From contig QAXH01006051.1 of the NCBI GenBank assembly GCA_004335635.1, positions 2,465-16,038 of the forward strand: 13,574 nt of DNA, read 5' to 3'. The stretch's first letter is position 1; every line of letters begins with the position of its first letter. Shown here piece by piece: positions 1 to 10,300 of the stretch. A program made the position numbers and the translations under genes. The notes under the pieces were generated by a model. That model did not search any database and was not told the origin of the DNA. It saw only the letters and a program-made list of their open reading frames with translations. Source of the DNA: Chloromonas sp. AAM2 (Eukaryota; Chlorophyta; Chlorophyceae; Chlamydomonadales; Chlamydomonadaceae).

Positions 1-1500
1 CTGAGGCATACCGGTCAGACGAGTCACACACCCATTGTGTCTTTTGACAATGTGATTCCTGTCTCCTGGTTTACTGTCTCAGAAGTGGCAACGCATCGTC
101 TACCACAACACGCTATACTCCCCGTGTAGGATAAAAACACACACCTGTGACACAGTGTGCGAACTCCACAGTATACCCAGTCACACTTTACAACTCCAAC
201 ACACATCACCAACATATGTTCCAGTGATATCGACAGGAATTGTCCCAGAACTGGCAAACTTCTTTTTTTTTTTGCTATGCATAAAAGAAGTACCAAGAAC
301 AGTTCCAGAAAATCTATCCAAAGGTGCTCTATGAAAAAGTTTATTTATTGGGTCCATGCAGGCAATGATCGGGATCCTTTGGCTGGCAGACACTTTAGAG
401 CCTTCAACAAAAGATTGGCCTGTCCCTGAACGGAAAAGAAAGACCATGGCCTGGTGTACTCGTGGCCTTGACAAGCTTAAGTTTCTTTAGCCAGGCATCC
501 CTAGTGCGATTGACGAACAAACAGCCTGTAGGGCTGCTCCAATTGATGAGCTCGTGACCACGCATAGAGCAGTACAGCAGAACGTGCAAGGTCAACGTTC
601 TGTCGGCTGACAAAGCGTGTCGAGCGTCATGTGCAAGATGAAGGGACCAGCACCTGGCTTGGCCTGCTTTAAACGACACATGTTCCTTTTCTTTGTGTTT
701 CAGTTGCCAAATGTAGCAGCAGCCTGCAACACTGCACAGGCCAATCAAGAGTGAACTAACTGTCAAGAACTCACTGCAACTACTTCTGATTCAATCAAGA
801 TCAGCGCCATAATCAAATGCTTTGACTGGATTGGCGTGACAGAGAGTAGGTGGGTAAAGAAAGTCGTGAAGATAAGCATGTTTTTCAGACTTAAGTTGCT
901 GAGCGGAGTCACAACGCAGTGGGAAACAATATCAAGGCCAAAGCAGGACGACATCCGATTGGTCAGCGATGCGAAGCAAGAGACAGTTGGGACTACACCC
1001 ACTTTGGCACAACAGACGGTCAACCTGCGAGTTCAAAAGATGGTTTGGGCTACAAAGACTTTATTTGTTTCCGCCCATCAGAGACTGTGATTTCATACCA
1101 AAAGGAAAGCTGGGCAGCCGCAGGCCGCGTGGCTTCACAAGTCCGAATGGCGTTCAGTCCTGCTACTTGGTCGCACTCTGTGTTCAATCCTGCTATCGGC
1201 CTTTGTGTCAAATCCTGCTATTTCATTGACCAGTGACACTCCTGCATGTTGCTGAAACCGCCAGCTACAAGCATCATGATTTGAGCTACACGCTCGGGCC
1301 AACACAAGGCCAGATTCGTTTATCTTTGAGCAGGCCAGCCGCCATGTGCAACTCGTGTTGAGTGGCAAAGGACCAGGCACCACAGCAAGCAGGACGCATG
1401 GGTGGACAGAAGACTATTCCATGATCTTGGGTCTGCATGTCTCATCAGTAGCCCACTCACATAGGCAGCACACTGGCCAATGTGCTTGCCCAGACCATCT
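1..1500. other. No supportable gene
   Basis: The open frames on both strands are short, overlap one another and show no coding texture or recognisable domain. Two things stand out: a copy of a dispersed repeat at 237-273, and a weak run of three TCCTGCTA-type words between about 1155 and 1225. The 3' UTR of the large minus-strand gene probably ends around 1490. Confidence 0.6.
237..273 (+). repeat. Dispersed repeat copy (TTGTCCCAGAACTGGC core plus T run)
   Basis: The first 32 bases are identical to 11402-11433, and the core matches the complement of 10406-10435 with one mismatch. The similarity to the 10.4 kb copy seems to extend upstream through a CAGTGATAT-like stretch. It probably marks the end of an undescribed repeat family. 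Confidence 0.7.
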
Positions 1501-1509
1501 ACCTCTGCC

Positions 1510-1514
1510 TTACA
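1510..1514 (-). promoter_or_regulatory. TGTAA polyadenylation-type signal
   Basis: TGTAA on the minus strand lies about 170 bases after the predicted stop at 1683. UGUAA is the usual polyadenylation signal in volvocalean green algae, and the distance fits a short 3' UTR for the large membrane-protein gene. Confidence 0.5.
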
Positions 1515-1682
1515 ACAATTTCAAGGAGAATTGAAACCCAAGGCATTCCCCTATTATAGAGCATATGCAGCCAAGGACGCCACGCACAACACTGTCAGCT
1601 ACATGGTGAGGCCCAGGCACCAGGCTGAGGCTGTTGCGTGGTCGCCTGGGTGATGTTAGCTCAGCTTGCTCGCCCAGAAATG

Positions 1683-2545
1683 TCATACCTCTTTCTTAGC
1701 CTTGCCCTTTACTGTTGCAGCGGCTGCTGCGGCACGCAGTTCGCGCTGTGTTGCCTGCCATTTGCGGTACGATCTGAGCTGCTGTGCGCGCACAAATGTG
1801 GTGACTGCCAATGCCGCCCCATGCACAGCCAGGGCACGGCACAGGGGGCGAGGGATGCCAATGCTGCGGTAGGCCAGGCCATGCGTGTAGGCCTCCAGGG
1901 TACGCAGGAACAACAGCTGCCGGAGGGGCGTCTGCATTGGTTACAAAGCACAGGGCAACGCATGTGTTGAAGTACTGCCATAGCATACACATCAATCTAA
2001 TCGCGCGTGTTGAATTACTGCCATAGCATACACATCAATCTGACCGCACGTGTTGAAGTACTGCCATGGCATACACATCAATCTGACCGCTCATCACAAA
2101 CGAGCCAGAGTGAAGCCTGCGTGTGCAAGAAACTGGTGTGCACAAGCCAGGCAATTATGAGACAGGTCACAGGTCAACATCAGAACCAGCAAAGGTCAGC
2201 AGCATGATCCAAAGCACTACTGTGTGTTGCATTACCGTCCAGAACACAGCAGTCGCAATTGAAGTGTGTTCAAACGTGAGCACCTAGCAATCTTAGGAAC
2301 CCACCAAAGGAGGGCAGAGCATCATATACGTCAAAGCTCAAGAAATGCATGTGTCACTGCGCTGTCCAGGCCATTGTGAACACATGCAGCCTTACCTGGT
2401 CCACGGACGCAACTAGCACCACCTGCCAGATAACGTCCACACAGTTGGTTGCAGCAGTTGCCCACGTGACCAGGTTGGCTATTGGCAAGAGGCTTGTACT
2501 CAGGTAGGCCAGGGTGTGGCCCACCTGGGCAGCCACCATCCACAT
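1683..2545 (-). other. Exons 9 and 10: last membrane segments and C-terminus
   Basis: Exon 9 (2545-2396) follows GCACGTTTTTCAG and ends CAG|GTAAGG. It encodes 50 residues, including GHTLAYLSTSLLPIANLV and VIWQVVLVASVDQ. Exon 10 (1931-1683) follows TGTAACCAATGCAG and encodes TPLRQLLFLRTLEAYTHGL, a further hydrophobic segment (ALAVHGAALAVTTFV), and a basic tail ending KGKAKKEV before TGA. Both joins are phase 0. If the donor at 2395 were not used, the protein would stop at 2354 after 13 more residues, so an intron-retained isoform is possible. Confidence 0.75.
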
Positions 2546-5500
2546 CTGAAAAACGTGCAGTAACAGATGACATGAGTCTTTGACTGCTGGGATGTGTTGC
2601 ACAACATGATGGGCAACAGACACCGGGGCTTGAGCTTGCACTGTTAGGATGTTCACGTACAGCCTCTTCTTCGCCTGCCTGGCTAAAAAGCGTTAACGCT
2701 ACAACAGCTTCAGTGGGTGGGACAACATGCATGGTGACCAAGAGAGTTGTAGACAGGCCAAGGAACACTGCACCACAGGGCTGACCTTTTGTTGGCCAAC
2801 CTCCCAACCCCAACCTTGTGATACAGAACAGCGCAGTGTGTGCGACCAGGGCACTCGATATGACTAATACATCCTGTGGCCGGGCGCACCTGCCAGCTTC
2901 CAACCCATGTGATGCCCAATGCGGCCATGGCCACTGGCGCATAGCACATGGTGTGCAGGAGCATGTTGGGCATCTCGTGCCTGAGGCACCCCTGGGCTGC
3001 GGACCGAACCATGTGGACGATGCCCAGGATAACGAGCGTGCTCGCCCAGGAGCAGATGATGCTAGACATCTGCATGCACGGCACGACGAACGCAGAGGTA
3101 TCGAGCTCAAACGTTCCAGGCAGGCAGCAGCAACAATCAGGGTTAGCCAGACATCAAGGCGTGGACCGAGAATCGGTGATAAAAGTAACCCACGCAAGGC
3201 AGACCGGGGACGTGTGGGCACATTCTCATCATCATCTTTAGTGAAGGTGACCATGGAGAGGATGTGATCAGCGGGCCAGGTGTCATCACACTAATCAACT
3301 GCCGGGCCACAGTCATCATGTTGTCCTCCCTGCTGACCAATGCAGTGGCTATGCGCCAGGCAGCTGGGTCTGTTGACAACCTGTGTGGCCAGTAGCATGC
3401 ACTCGCATCCATTCCACGCACAGGGCCGCACAATTGAGCATGCCCTAGAACATCGCATGGCTGGTATGCCAGTGTCTGCCCTCACCTGTTTGTGCGCCCA
3501 GGCCCAGTACTCGTCAGTTTCGTGCATGCGCCAAGCGCCCAGCAAGCTGCCCAACCAGCCCTGCACCTTCTCCTCACTGGGTACGTTGCTGGAGTCAACA
3601 GCTGCTGTACCACCTGCGGCGGCTTCCATGCTTGGTCCTGGTGCGTGCGGCTCAAGAGAGGCCAAATCAACTCCACCAGACGGCGTGGGGTCATAACTGG
3701 GCGAATCCATGATTGCAACTGTTGAAGCGGATCCCCAGCAATCGTCCAGAACCCCCCCCTCGGACGTCAGAGCGTACAAGTCTGCCGGCGTGGCCCCAAG
3801 CCCGCCCTGCCCCTGCTCCCACGCTTTGCGTGCTGCCTGTGCCTCCGCTTGTGGGAGCACGGCTGCCAGGCGCCTGAGCAGGGCAGGGCACACAGCAGGA
3901 TCCGGCTGGGCGGCGGCCAAATGCAGGGCAGTGCAGCCCGAGGGGTCCGCCAGGGACCAGGGCCACGACCAACCAGGACTGCCGTAAAGAGAACCCCAAA
4001 TGAGTACTTGGTCCAGGATGTGGGGCTGGCCAGACAGCATGGCGGCGTGTAGCAGGCTCGTGCCAGAGCCGGGATTAGCGGCATCACCAGAGGCAGCGCG
4101 CAACAGCCATGCGCTGGCACCAGTGGCAGCGGCAGAGGACGATGATGGTTGGGAGTGATGCTTGCTGGACTCCTTTTCACAAGCCTGCAGCTTGGCAATC
4201 AACAAGCTTGCCACTTCCCCAAGCCCGTGTTGCACAGCATGCAGCAGCAGGTCAATACCCAACAGCCACATCACATGGTCGGCTTCAGCTGCATGGTCAG
4301 GCATGCTTTTGCATGCACGCTGGTGGCTAATCCATGCGCCAAGGTCTTCCAACAGACATAAGATGGCATCACAATCTGACTCTTTGACTGACTGCAGGCT
4401 GGCAGCAGACATGTTGCTAGGGGGACTGCGGACATCCAGGCCTTCGGATAGCCAGCTGCGTGCCCGACGCATTCTCTCTTGACCCCTCTCCCCCCATAGC
4501 TCTTCGGCAGTATCCATGCACGTGCAGTTGGCATCCCGTTTCAGGCAGAGCGGAGCATGTGGCGAGCCTGCTGTGGGTGATGAAGGCGCTGCAATGGCAC
4601 CAGACTGATGCATCTCCGCTGGGGTGCCCAAATGCTCAACACAAGACGGTGCCACTGCGTGCATGGCATGTCTGGGTTGCACTCCTCCCATGTCCTCCAC
4701 ATGCTGCTGCAGCTCCCGTGCAGCTGCTGCTGGCAGCACCAGCAGGGGCATGTGTGCAACCAACACCTCCAACCCTGGCGCAGGCCTGGGTGCGGCTCCA
4801 TGCTTGTCTGTCCCTAGTTTCTTGCACCACAGCTCGAGGCTCAATGTGGCAGGCGCATCGCCCTCCAAGCTGACGACAACCTGCGGACAGAAACACAAAA
4901 AGAAAGAAACGATTTGACACCATGTGTTCGTTGCCAAGATGGTTTGATCGGCTGCAAGGCCTGGCATCAAGAGCACTTGCAGCAAGAAATGTTCAGCACT
5001 GAATTGTCGTATCTTCTCAGCCAGCATACCACAGAAGAGCTGCGGGCATGGTATTAGCTACTCGTATGCTCTGTGCTCACAAGTGCAGGTAACAATCATG
5101 GTGGCATTGGCCAGCTGTACCTGCTGGGCACCTGCCCAGTGCCTCACCTCAGCTACCATCAGGCCTGCGGTCGCCTCCTGCCCACCCATAGCCACACGCC
5201 TTGTGTGCTCCACCGTCACAGGCAGATAGCCACCACCCAGTCGCCTCGCCAGCAGCGCCACATGTACCCCGTCTTCAGGATCCTCCTGTGACTGATGTGT
5301 TGAGCTGCCTGCTGCCATCCCGCCATCAGCTGACTGCAGGTTGCCGCTGTCAGGCTGCCAGCCACACACATGGCAGCCAGAGGGAAGTTGCAGGTTTACA
5401 GTGAGGGCCAGGCTGTGGCTGCTGCCTGAGCTAGCATTCGTATCAAGGCAGCCATGCACAATGGGCGTGGTGCTGATGAGGCGGCATGCAGCGGCATACT

Positions 5501-8500
5501 GGGTCACCAAGGTGTAGCGTGCCTGTGCTGAGGGTGTTGCGGTTGGTGTGCCGCCTGCCTCCGGTTGGTAGCTGCCATTGCTGCTGTCCCACTGGCGGAG
5601 CATCAGCTCATCGCACGTCTGCATTCCCGCGGGGATATGAAGCATTGGTTGGCGAGGGATTCTTGAGGCTTGATCAGCATGTGTTTTGAGGCGTGAACAT
5701 GGACTCATATTGGACTCAAAGCAAGAGTGTGGCATGTGGGCGGCAACGTGTTGCAAATACTTCAGGCATGCGTACTGCCCCAAGTGTGGGAATCAAGTAC
5801 ATGCTGTTCTACAAGACACCAGCATAGTAGTCCGGAATGAGCACGCATGCCTCATGGTACTGCATGAGTGGGACCTTCCTTCACTCTCTCCGCCCCGCGC
5901 ACCTGAATGCACATAGTCATCCCCTCCTCCAGCGCCACCCCGCTCTCCCGCACTAGTTTGCTGACCATCTCCACCATGCCGCCGGTGAGAGAGGCGCTGC
6001 CATGCCTATCCCTGCTCCCATGCTGGGAGAGGTCAAGTGTCAACATCACACACCCACGACGCAGGGCTACGCCGCCCATGTGCACTCCAGGCATGCTGCG
6101 GGCAGATGACGTGGCAGAAACCAGACAGTCAAGGTCCAGGAACCAGACTGCATGCCAACCAGCATCCTGATACCAGGTAGATGCTACTTTCCTGGTTCGC
6201 CGTGTGATGCTCCGCGGCATGCAGTGCTACACACATCTCCGCAGCATACAGTGCTACACACATCTCCGCGGCATGCGCACGCAACAGTGCCCAAGACCTG
6301 ATCAGAGATGCCTGTGCAACCCATGCAGCCAGCACAGAGTGGCCCATCCTTCAAGGTTGTCCCAAGCTGGTCTTACCAGGCACGCAGCTGTTGCTGCAGC
6401 AGCGCAGGCAAATCTGGTGGCAGTTGCTCCACCTCCAGCCCGTCAAGCTTGACATGCGTCTGCACCGGGACAGAGGCGCAAGCAAGGCAGTAAGCAAGGA
6501 TAAAAAAGGTAATTGTGGTCAAAGTAGCAGGGATGAGACCAGACGCAGAAAGCAGCAGGATGTGTCATCAAGCGAACAGGCAGGCACAAAGCAGCATGAT
6601 AGGAAAGCAGAGTATTGAATCGCAACTACCAAGCCCCATGTTGACAGTTGCAACACAGTGACTTTTGAAACTTGAACGCACAACAAGCTGTGAGTTGAAA
6701 AATTTGGCCTTGGCGGCCCAATTGTGTTGTAAGAGTCGTTGCATGCATTCACTCATGACTCACCGTCTTTGGGGCATGTCGCACATTACGTGTGTACGGC
6801 AGCGTGCGCTGCTGCTCGATGATTTGCATCAGCATGTCCGGCGAGGGCGGGGCCTTGGGCGCTCCAGTTAGCTGTGTCCTGGGGCCCACACCACTCGCGG
6901 CCACTCCCATACGGCGACCCCCCGCAGCCCGTGTGCCCTGCATGCGCGTCCCAGCTCTGCCCACTGCACTGGGGCGCTGCTCACCCACAGATGGTGGCAC
7001 CACAGGAGCACCGCAAACTGGCGTGAGCAAGTCTATTGACTTGCAGGCGCGTGCTGGTGCGGGATCGGCTTGCTTGTGCAGCAACTCAGCACTCAGCCTG
7101 CCAGCCAGTGCGAGTGGTAGCCGTTCACTCTCCCTGAGCTTGGCAACTGACACAGTCATTTCCGTCCCTTTGCATGCGGCAGCGAGACCCACGTCGGGGC
7201 AAGCTGCTGGTACAGCCATGCCAAACTCTGCACCTGCAGCAGTCTGCTGCTGTTGTTGCTGCTGTTTGTGGTGGCTTGGGGTGTGGGCGGTGGATGTAGC
7301 AAGCATCGTCTCGCTAGCGCTTGCCATACTTGGCTGTGGTAGACACGTCCTGGTGTTACTGCGGCGCGTTACACCTGAGTGTAGGGCTTGCGAACTGCTG
7401 TTGGGTTCAGGGCCTTCTGCATCCTGTGGCTTGACCGGGGACGGCAGGCATCTGATAAATTCGGCCTCCTTTTCCGGCGCCTGGCGAGCTGGTGCCAAGA
7501 GTTCCTGCTGCTGCTGGTGATGCAGGCTGCGCTGCTGTCTTGCGTACATGATCCAAGTGCGCGCCTCGTACACACAAGCCAGCACCAACATGAAGGCCCA
7601 GTTGAGAAGGCCCCGAACAATGCTGCTGTTGAAATCGCCGTCCATGCGCAGAATGAGAATGACCACAAATGCGTACTGGCGGACCGCATGCAGGACGGCA
7701 TTGAGCGGCAGACTCAGCTGCGCCACAACAACAGTTCAGGCAGCAAGTGGCGTGCAGTTAGGACAAGTCACCAGTGGAGTTGTACTGATACTTGGGGCCT
7801 GTGCTGCCTGGCATTGCCTCGACCCTGCCCTTTCCTAGGGTACTCGAGCACTGCTGCAAGCCCTTGGTCACTTGCCTGGTCCTGCACAGAAAGCAGACTT
7901 TCCGTGATCAGCTCGTTCCTGTGCTGCAGAAGGCTCCTGAGCCCTTGAGAGCCCGGTGCCAGTCCAAAGCCCACGCTGAGCAGTGCGAGGGTGTGGGCCA
8001 GGTGCCCCGTCACACAGGCGGCCTGCACACCACACAACACCAGGACCCACTACAGTACATTGAAACCACATCCCTTCAAGATCAAATCAGAGTTCAAAAC
8101 CACAACGGAATGTGCAGCTTGGACGTATGCATGTGTGAGAGCTCATGACTGGCTGGCTTGTCTTGTGAAGGAAAGTCTGCATGCATGGTAGCAGTCCAAC
8201 CAACTAGGGTGCTAATGAGTAGCTTGAAATGCACCGTGATGCTGAGTATGCGGCTTGAAATCAACAATATGCAGGTGCTATGCATCGTGAAGGGCCAGTT
8301 AATGTGCCTCTAGAATTCAAATCATGGTGTATGTTTACATCTGTATCGTCTCACAAGTGGAACAGAAGATGAAATCAGCGTTTGTTGACTGGCACAGAAC
8401 GGCCGTGGTTGTTGACTGGCACACAAAGGCTGTGGAATGATTATCCTATTGTGCAGGCTGAGTCAGGTAAAGCACATGACATCTGGCCATGCTGCATGCG

Positions 8501-9136
8501 ATGTACTCGAACAGCATGTGCCAGGTCGCTCAATCAGTTGCACCTGTACGTGTGCATGTGACTAGGGCTGCAGGGGTAGGCTGACGCAGAACTAGACGCC
8601 CATCTCGCAGGCAAAAAAAGCAACAATCCTGGCCCAAAGCCGTCCAGGCTTGAGAATAGTAGGTGGATTTTGGCAACCTGGTTTTGACTTCAGCAAAGAC
8701 GATTGATGTACCCGTTTTGTGGATGCAATCAGACGGATATGTTGAGACGCGACACTGGAGAGACGGTAGATTTTGGGTTTGCGGATAGGATAGCACCTCG
8801 AGGGGTGGCCACCACCATTATTATCACGGCGTGTCTAATCCCCTTCACTCGCAGGTTGGACGGGCTGGAATCCCACCCCTCATGTGACTGGGTGAGCATG
8901 CCAAAGGATCGTACCGTAAGCAAGTCAGTGCGACCAATGCTGACGGTAGCTGCTGGCAGGTAGATGAGTACGGGGTACAGAGCCACATGGGCTACCTCTG
9001 CCCACTCTCCTGCCATTGCTGAACGCATCATGACAGCTGTGCTCAAGCTCAGGCCCACAAGGCCCATGGGCTTGGCCACAGCTGTAAGCTGGCGCATTCG
9101 GAACTGTTCAAATGTCATGGGAGGGGTTCCTTCCAT
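1683..9136 (-). CDS. Ten-exon gene for a large membrane protein with an SPL-C-terminus-like module and ankyrin repeats
   Basis: Predicted exons, all minus strand: 9136-8915 (or to 8849), 8049-7876, 7717-6764, 6459-6377, 6095-5903, 5618-5148 (or to 5121), 4880-3486, 3290-2661, 2545-2396 and 1931-1683. Every junction is phase 0 except the one between exons 4 and 5, and all join in frame to about 1,506 residues. Hydrophobic segments lie near residues 25-43, 48-67, 75-101, 142-157 and 169-185. A Gln tract is at 284-290. Residues 439-500 hold the motif YTRNVRHAP, then a KLDGLEVEQLPPDLP block, then LRRGCVMLTLDL, which resembles the conserved region of SBP-box proteins after the zinc finger. Ankyrin-like repeats are near 908-931, 972-996, 1011-1042 (TALHLAA) and 1060-1070. 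More hydrophobic segments follow to the C-terminus. The substrate or signal is unknown; membrane-anchored signalling or regulation is only inference. The ATG at 9136 is the first in its open frame, but an upstream exon is possible. Exon 8 shows an internal frame anomaly. Confidence 0.78.
1964..2092 (+). repeat. 43-bp tandem repeat, three copies
   Basis: Copies start at 1964, 2007 and 2050, each opening GTGTTGAAGTACTGCCAT or close to it and differing at a few positions. The period is not a multiple of three. The array lies inside the last predicted intron of the large minus-strand gene, beginning 33 bases from the exon 10 boundary. Confidence 0.9.
2661..3290 (-). other. Exon 8: C-terminal membrane region with a frame anomaly
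   Basis: A weak acceptor (GTTGATTAG) at 3291-3292 and the donor GCT|GTACGT bound 630 bases, exactly 210 codons, open throughout in one frame. That frame gives hydrophobic segments at each end (VWLTLIVAAACL; DVLVISSALVAHTALFCI and VFLGLSTTLLVTMHVV). Its middle, about 3118 to 2885, reads as an unlikely Arg/Ser/Cys/Pro-rich stretch, while another frame there encodes two good membrane helices (IICSWASTLVILGIVHMV and MLLHTMCYAPVAMAALGI). See the finding on paired frame changes. Confidence 0.55.
3486..4880 (-). other. Exon 7: ankyrin-repeat exon
   Basis: This is the best-defined exon. The acceptor is a run of Ts and Cs ending CCGCAG at 4881-4882; the donor is CAG|GTGAGG. The 465 codons start VVVSLEGDAPATLSLELW. 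After a Ser/Ala-rich stretch come three or four degenerate ankyrin units: LLLHAVQHGLGEVASLLI, TSLLHAAMLSGQPHILDQVL, and SGCTALHLAAAQPD followed by ALLRRLAAVLP, with GATPADLYAL as a partial fourth. Ankyrin repeats usually mediate protein-protein contacts. The exon ends DEYWAWAHKQ, just before the next membrane region. Confidence 0.85.
5148..5618 (-). other. Exon 6: beta-rich-looking central segment
   Basis: The acceptor CCGCGGGAATGCAG leads into TCDELMLRQW. The exon encodes about 157 residues rich in Val, Gly, Ser and Thr, including LPSGCHVCGW and GVHVALLARRLGGGYLPVTV. Two phase-0 donors compete: GAG|GTGAGG after 5148 (preferred by consensus) and CAG|GTACAG after 5121, which would add nine residues. 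The region corresponds in order to the segment between the RPGC-like block and the ankyrin repeats in SPL-type proteins. Confidence 0.7.
5903..6459 (-). other. Exons 4 and 5: SPL-C-terminus-like module
   Basis: Exon 4 (6459-6377) follows the acceptor CTGTCCCGGTGCAG and ends G|GTAAGA in phase 2. Exon 5 (6095-5903) follows a long pyrimidine run ending CCCGCAG and ends CAG|GTGCGC. Joined, they read KLDGLEVEQLPPDLPALLQQ, then a short link, then VALRRGCVMLTLDL. A conserved 'RPGC..LT' block with downstream amphipathic sequence is a hallmark of SBP-box factors C-terminal to their DNA-binding domain. The similarity is recognised by eye and moderate. An acceptor at 6167 was tested and puts exon 5 out of frame. 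Confidence 0.72.
6212..6276 (+). repeat. 27-bp tandem repeat in an intron
   Basis: Copies at 6212-6238 and 6239-6265, plus a partial third copy to 6276, share CAGTGCTACACACATCT. They lie in the intron between exons 4 and 5 of the large gene. Confidence 0.85.
6764..7717 (-). other. Exon 3: two membrane segments and a Gln/Ala/Ser/Pro-rich linker
   Basis: The acceptor is GTTGTTGTGGCGCAG; the donor is ACG|GTGAGT, a near-perfect consensus. The 318 codons encode two hydrophobic segments, then a basic HHQQQQ stretch, a long low-complexity linker containing a Gln tract, and finally the conserved-looking PYTRNVRHAPKT that leads into exon 4. The long plus-strand open frame at 6792-7520 is an antisense shadow of this exon. 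Confidence 0.85.
7876..8049 (-). other. Exon 2: membrane segment, ending in a GC donor
   Basis: The acceptor is TGTACTGTAG, ending at 8050. The exon encodes 58 residues, beginning WVLVLCGVQAACVTG and continuing as a hydrophobic helix. It ends CAG|GCAAGT, an otherwise ideal donor with GC in place of GT. No GT donor near the exon end keeps the phase-0 join to the next exon at 7717. Confidence 0.7.
8382..8435 (+). repeat. 27-bp tandem duplication
   Basis: Two adjacent copies begin TTGTTGACTGGCACA (8382-8408 and 8409-8435) with a few differences. They lie in the long first intron of the large gene. Confidence 0.85.
8849..9136 (-). other. Exon 1: first two membrane segments
   Basis: The ATG at 9136 starts a frame with two clear hydrophobic stretches (GLVGLSLSTAVMM and ALYPVLIYLPAATVSI). 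An in-frame TGA lies about 30 bases upstream. A CAG 16 to 18 bases before the ATG could be a splice acceptor, so this exon may instead be internal. Two phase-0 donors are possible: GTACGA after 8915 and GTGAAG after 8849. The following intron (about 0.8 kb) is much longer than the gene's other introns and could hide another small exon. Confidence 0.6.
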
Positions 9137-10300
9137 TGGTTCAGCTGCTGTGAACCACCTTCAGTAAGGCATGTCAATCCGTCAGGTGAGCTCGCGTGTC
9201 TTGTTATGAGGACTGTAGCTATCACCTTGTACCCTGCGCACAGCATGAGCGCATGCTTCTGCTGATGTTCTAGCTGCCAGTCTCAGCTAGGAATGGTAAG
9301 GCCCGGCTCATGCATGACTTTGGAGAAAGGATTGGTAGTCCTCAAATCTGTCCTGACTGCTCTTACGAGTAGCCTGCACCTTGCATGGCCCGCTCAGAGA
9401 CCTGGCATCATCCCATTCCAGACTGTGCTCATTCCGTTGCATCCGTGCATTACAGGCGTAACCATGCGACGTAATAGCGGCTGCGGCAACAAGCACTCGG
9501 CCGCGCATTTTCCCTGAACGTACCGTCAATGTCGACCGAAGCACTGAGAGCCCGCTGTGCTCGTACACCACGGTTGCGGCCGGACGTCTCTACTGCGAAG
9601 TTTATCCCGAGTTGGCTGGTCGAGGAAAAGGCAGACCGGACCAGCGGCCCTGACCGGCCCCCGGAGAGCTGCAGTAGAACAGTGTCAAGCTAGACCCTGA
9701 ATGCCGGTCTGAAGGCTCTTTGTGTGGTAAACAACCTCGGACGGGCTAAACGGGCCTGAAAACTCTGACCACGGAACAGGTCCTGGCAGTCTGAGAGTCG
9801 GAGCAGGCTCTGTTAATTGAAGGCAAGGCGCCAAGTCGCCTGTTAGGGTTCCGTCACGTGCCTGGTAGACATGAAATTAATTGCTAGCCTATGACTGCCA
9901 TGGCTGGGGATCATTGGCTTCGTCTGCCGCGGCTGGAGATGAGTAAAACTGCTTAAATGCATGCTTGTACTCACACTTCCATCTTCAGCGCTGGTCAGAC
10001 TCTGCACTCAGACGCGTGCTTCCAAGGATCGTTTGTGGGCCACACTGCACTGTTTGAGAAGGACTGGGGCTCTACAGGTAGCCTGAGATCGGCGGCAAGC
10101 CAGATGGTGACCGGCTGATGGCATAAAAACTGATTGGCTGTCTTATAAGGAGGGAGTGCACACCAGGACTCGACACCCATGCATCGCATTGGTGGTGCTG
10201 AAGGAAGCCATCATGTGTCTGGCCATCGTCCTGGTTACTGTGCAGGTGGCCCCATACCTGCTGCAGGCGCACAGTACATTGCTAAGCAGCTTTTGGAAGA
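9137..10300. other. No supportable gene; partly CpG-rich
   Basis: No open frame here has convincing coding character. From about 9480 to 9700 the CpG density is visibly higher than in the flanks. Because this lies 350 to 600 bases upstream of the large gene's first ATG, it may hold its promoter or 5' UTR exons, but no specific element can be named. A minus-strand frame at 9571-9308 is a weak candidate for an upstream exon. Confidence 0.4.

Noticed and set aside
404..766. 120-codon minus-strand frame with a hydrophobic start
   Set aside because: It has no splice context, conserved motif or coding texture; neighbouring frames of similar length overlap it.
1638..1970. Plus-strand Cys-rich 110-codon frame
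   Set aside because: It is antisense to the last exon of the large gene, which is supported by a phase-matching acceptor and a downstream TGTAA.
1964..2092. CRISPR-like array
   Set aside because: The repeats are directly adjacent with no unique spacers, there are only three copies, and the setting is an algal intron.
6792..7520. 242-codon open frame on the plus strand
   Set aside because: It is the antisense of exon 3, whose splice sites, membrane segments and conserved motif are much more convincing; the Cys run is the shadow of the Gln tract.
8530..8796. Additional exon in the long first intron
   Set aside because: An acceptor-like TTTTTTTGCCTGCGAG is present, but the frame lacks the hydrophobic character of its neighbours and no phase-matched donor stands out.
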